Shown: one piece after another, positions 6,050 through 7,655 of the stretch
Layout of the letters: every line of letters begins with the position of its first letter
Numbering within the stretch: position 1 is the stretch's first letter
DNA from: an uncultured Planctomycetaceae bacterium
GTDB lineage: Bacteria > Planctomycetota > Planctomycetia > Pirellulales > UBA1268
Assembly (NCBI GenBank): GCA_903885855.1
Contig: CAISKG010000025.1
Span: 1-7,655 of the forward strand
Direction of reading: 5' to 3'
DNA: 7,655 bases
Notes under the pieces: model-generated
Database searches by the model: none
What the model was told of the DNA's origin: nothing
Seen by the model: only the letters and a program-made list of their open reading frames with translations
Made by a program: the position numbers and the translations under genes

Positions 6050-7655
6050 TCAGCCGCCGCCCCCCGCGGCGTCGTGGGCCTCGGTCACGAGCCGGCGCAG
6101 CTCCTTGTAGTCGGTCTTGCCGGTGCCCAGGACCGGGATCGCCGGCAGGACGCGCACCTCGTCGAGCCGCATCACGCCGCGGAGGCCGTCGTCGAGGAGC
6201 ATCTGCGCCGCCTCGCGGAGCGGCAGCGCGAAGGTGGTGAAGAGGACGATGTGCCGCGAGCCGGGCGTCTCGATCCCCTCCACGGCGACGCGCGGGCCGT
6301 TCTCGTCGGGCGGAAAGCGCCGGGCGAAGGGCTCCTCGAGCGCCGGCAGCGAGATCATCTCCCCGCCCGCCTTGAGGAAACGCTTGAGACGGCCCCGGAA
6401 GGCGATCCACCCCTCCGCGTCGGTCGTCACCAGGTCGCCGGTGCGGTACCAGCGCCGCCCCTCGAGCTCGACGAAGGGCGACGGCCCGTCGTGGTTGTGG
6501 TAGCCGGAGAAGATCGACGGGCCGGAGGCCAGCAGCATGCCCGTCTCCCCCGGCGGCACCGGCACGCCGCTATCCACGTCGACCACGCGGATGTCGACGT
6601 TGCTCACCGGCCGCCCCACCGAGCCGCGCCGGCGGTCGCCGACCCGGTTGGCCGCCACCACCGGCGAGCACTCGGTGATCCCGTAGCCCTCGAGGATCAC
6701 CGCCTCCGGCGCCAGGGCCTGCGTGCGGTCGAAGACGTCGTCGGGGCACTTCTCCGCGCCGGTGATCACGCGCCGCAGGCTGCGCAGGTCGTCCGGGCCC
6801 GACACGGCGAGCATGTAGGAGAGGAAGGTGGGGGTGGTGAAGAGGAGCGACGGGCGGAAGGCACGGACGACGTCCACCAGCCCGCGGGCGTCGGTGGGGT
6901 CGGCGTGGCGCACGCTGCGGATCCCGGAGAGGAGCGGGAAGAGGACGTTGCCGGTGAGCCCGAAGCTGTGGAAGGGGGGCAGAAACCCCAGGAGCGAGTC
7001 GCCCGGGCCGGCCTCGAGCACCTCCAGGGCGTCGCCGATGTTCGTGATCAGGTTGGTGTGCGAGAGGGGCACGGTCTTCGGCGTGCTCTCGGATCCGGAC
7101 GTGAAGAGGAACACCGCCGGCGCGTCGGGATCCTGGCGCGGCAGGCCGCGCAGCACGCGCGACGGCGCCAGCGCCGTGGCCGCGAGCGTCGCCGCCTGCT
7201 CCGCCTTGCCGATGCCGCCGCGGATCGTCTCCAGGAACTCGTAGCCCGCCCCCTCGACCTCGATACCGAGGCGGTCGACGAGCTTTTTCGAGGTCACGAT
7301 CCGCCGCGTCCCGGTGACGCGCACGCCGTGGGCCAGATTGGCCGGGCCGGTGGTCCAGTTCATCATCACCGGCGTCTTGCCCGCCAGGTGGAGGGCGAAG
7401 AACACCAGATCCGCCGCCACGCTCGCCGGCAGCATCACGCCGACGTGCTCCTCGGGCCAGGCGGCGAAGCGCCGGGCCATGAGCCGCGCCCCCACCAGCA
7501 GGCGGCGGTAGGGGAGGACGCCCGAGATCCGGTCGGCCACCGCCGGCCGGGCGGGCTCGACGAGCGCCCGGCGCACGAACGCCTCGGCGACGGTGCCGGC
7601 GAGCACCGCCGGCTCGTCGGCGACGCGCGGCGGCGCGAACCATGCCGCCGGCACC
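6050..7655 (-). CDS. AMP-binding acyl-CoA/acyl-ACP synthetase, Aas-like ligase domain (probably 5'-partial)
   Basis: An adenylate-forming ligase that activates a fatty acid with ATP and passes it to CoA or acyl carrier protein. About 534 residues are visible. Motifs in order, numbered from the GTG at 7654: the phosphate-binding loop FTSGSESTPKTVPLSH (184-199), a variant of the usual TSGTTG-PKG; LPPFHSFGLT (225-234); YGITECSP (324-331); YRTGDL (403-408); the hinge segment GRLKRFLKAGGEMIS (421-435); and GTGKTDYKEL (510-519), whose K513 is the expected catalytic lysine. The SGSE-type loop and the LAGTVAEAFVRRALVEPARPAVAD opening resemble the ligase part of Aas-type 2-acylglycerophosphoethanolamine acyltransferase/acyl-ACP synthetases, so lysophospholipid or fatty acid recycling at the inner membrane is the likely role. 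The frame is open to the window edge, so an acyltransferase (PlsC) or transporter domain may precede it. Alternatively it is a stand-alone ligase starting near 7654. No stop or frameshift is present. Confidence 0.93.
   Translation of the reverse strand, partial: VPAAWFAPPRVADEPAVLAGTVAEAFVRRALVEPARPAVADRISGVLPYRRLLVGARLMARRFAAWPEEHVGVMLPASVAADLVFFALHLAGKTPVMMNWTTGPANLAHGVRVTGTRRIVTSKKLVDRLGIEVEGAGYEFLETIRGGIGKAEQAATLAATALAPSRVLRGLPRQDPDAPAVFLFTSGSESTPKTVPLSHTNLITNIGDALEVLEAGPGDSLLGFLPPFHSFGLTGNVLFPLLSGIRSVRHADPTDARGLVDVVRAFRPSLLFTTPTFLSYMLAVSGPDDLRSLRRVITGAEKCPDDVFDRTQALAPEAVILEGYGITECSPVVAANRVGDRRRGSVGRPVSNVDIRVVDVDSGVPVPPGETGMLLASGPSIFSGYHNHDGPSPFVELEGRRWYRTGDLVTTDAEGWIAFRGRLKRFLKAGGEMISLPALEEPFARRFPPDENGPRVAVEGIETPGSRHIVLFTTFALPLREAAQMLLDDGLRGVMRLDEVRVLPAIPVLGTGKTDYKELRRLVTEAHDAAGGGG

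Overview
This is a very GC-rich window: hand counts of sampled 60-base lines give about 70-75% in most genes. It carries six genes and no RNA gene, CRISPR array, insertion sequence or phage gene that I can see. Three things resemble planctomycetes, probably Pirellulales-like lineages or their uncultured relatives: the GC content, a Tat-exported Gfo/Idh/MocA oxidoreductase, and a large secreted glycosidase-like protein beside it. This assignment comes from gene style, not from a marker gene.

Left part (1-3747, plus strand): two genes that look like one operon, 38 bases apart, each with a purine-rich ribosome binding site. The first encodes a Tat-signal Gfo/Idh/MocA oxidoreductase. The second encodes a 745-residue protein with a signal peptide. 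Its layout (N-terminal beta region, barrel-like middle, small C-terminal beta domain) resembles clan GH-D/alpha-galactosidase-like enzymes, but its catalytic residues are not identified. Both products are predicted to leave the cytoplasm, so they may act together on a sugar or glycoside. This pair is the best candidate here for poorly described biology.

Right part (3761-7655, minus strand): four genes run toward the left pair and meet it tail to tail across 13 bases at 3748-3760. In transcription order they are: an AMP-binding acyl-CoA/acyl-ACP synthetase resembling the ligase domain of Aas-type proteins, probably cut at its 5' end by the window edge; a 91-residue membrane protein with a C-terminal zinc-ribbon-like motif; a DUF1254/DUF1214 protein split by one missing base; and a small VOC (glyoxalase/bleomycin-resistance-like) protein. 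Gaps are 37, 101 and 67 bases, so the first two genes may be co-transcribed while the last two may not be.

The split gene is the clearest anomaly. Adding one base near 4900 restores an uninterrupted frame of 477 residues. As read, the broken frame ends in a TGA that overlaps an in-frame ATG of the second half (ATGA). The DUF1254 and DUF1214 halves could therefore in principle be made as separate, coupled polypeptides, unless the shift is a sequencing error. No gene-free stretch exceeds about 100 bases.
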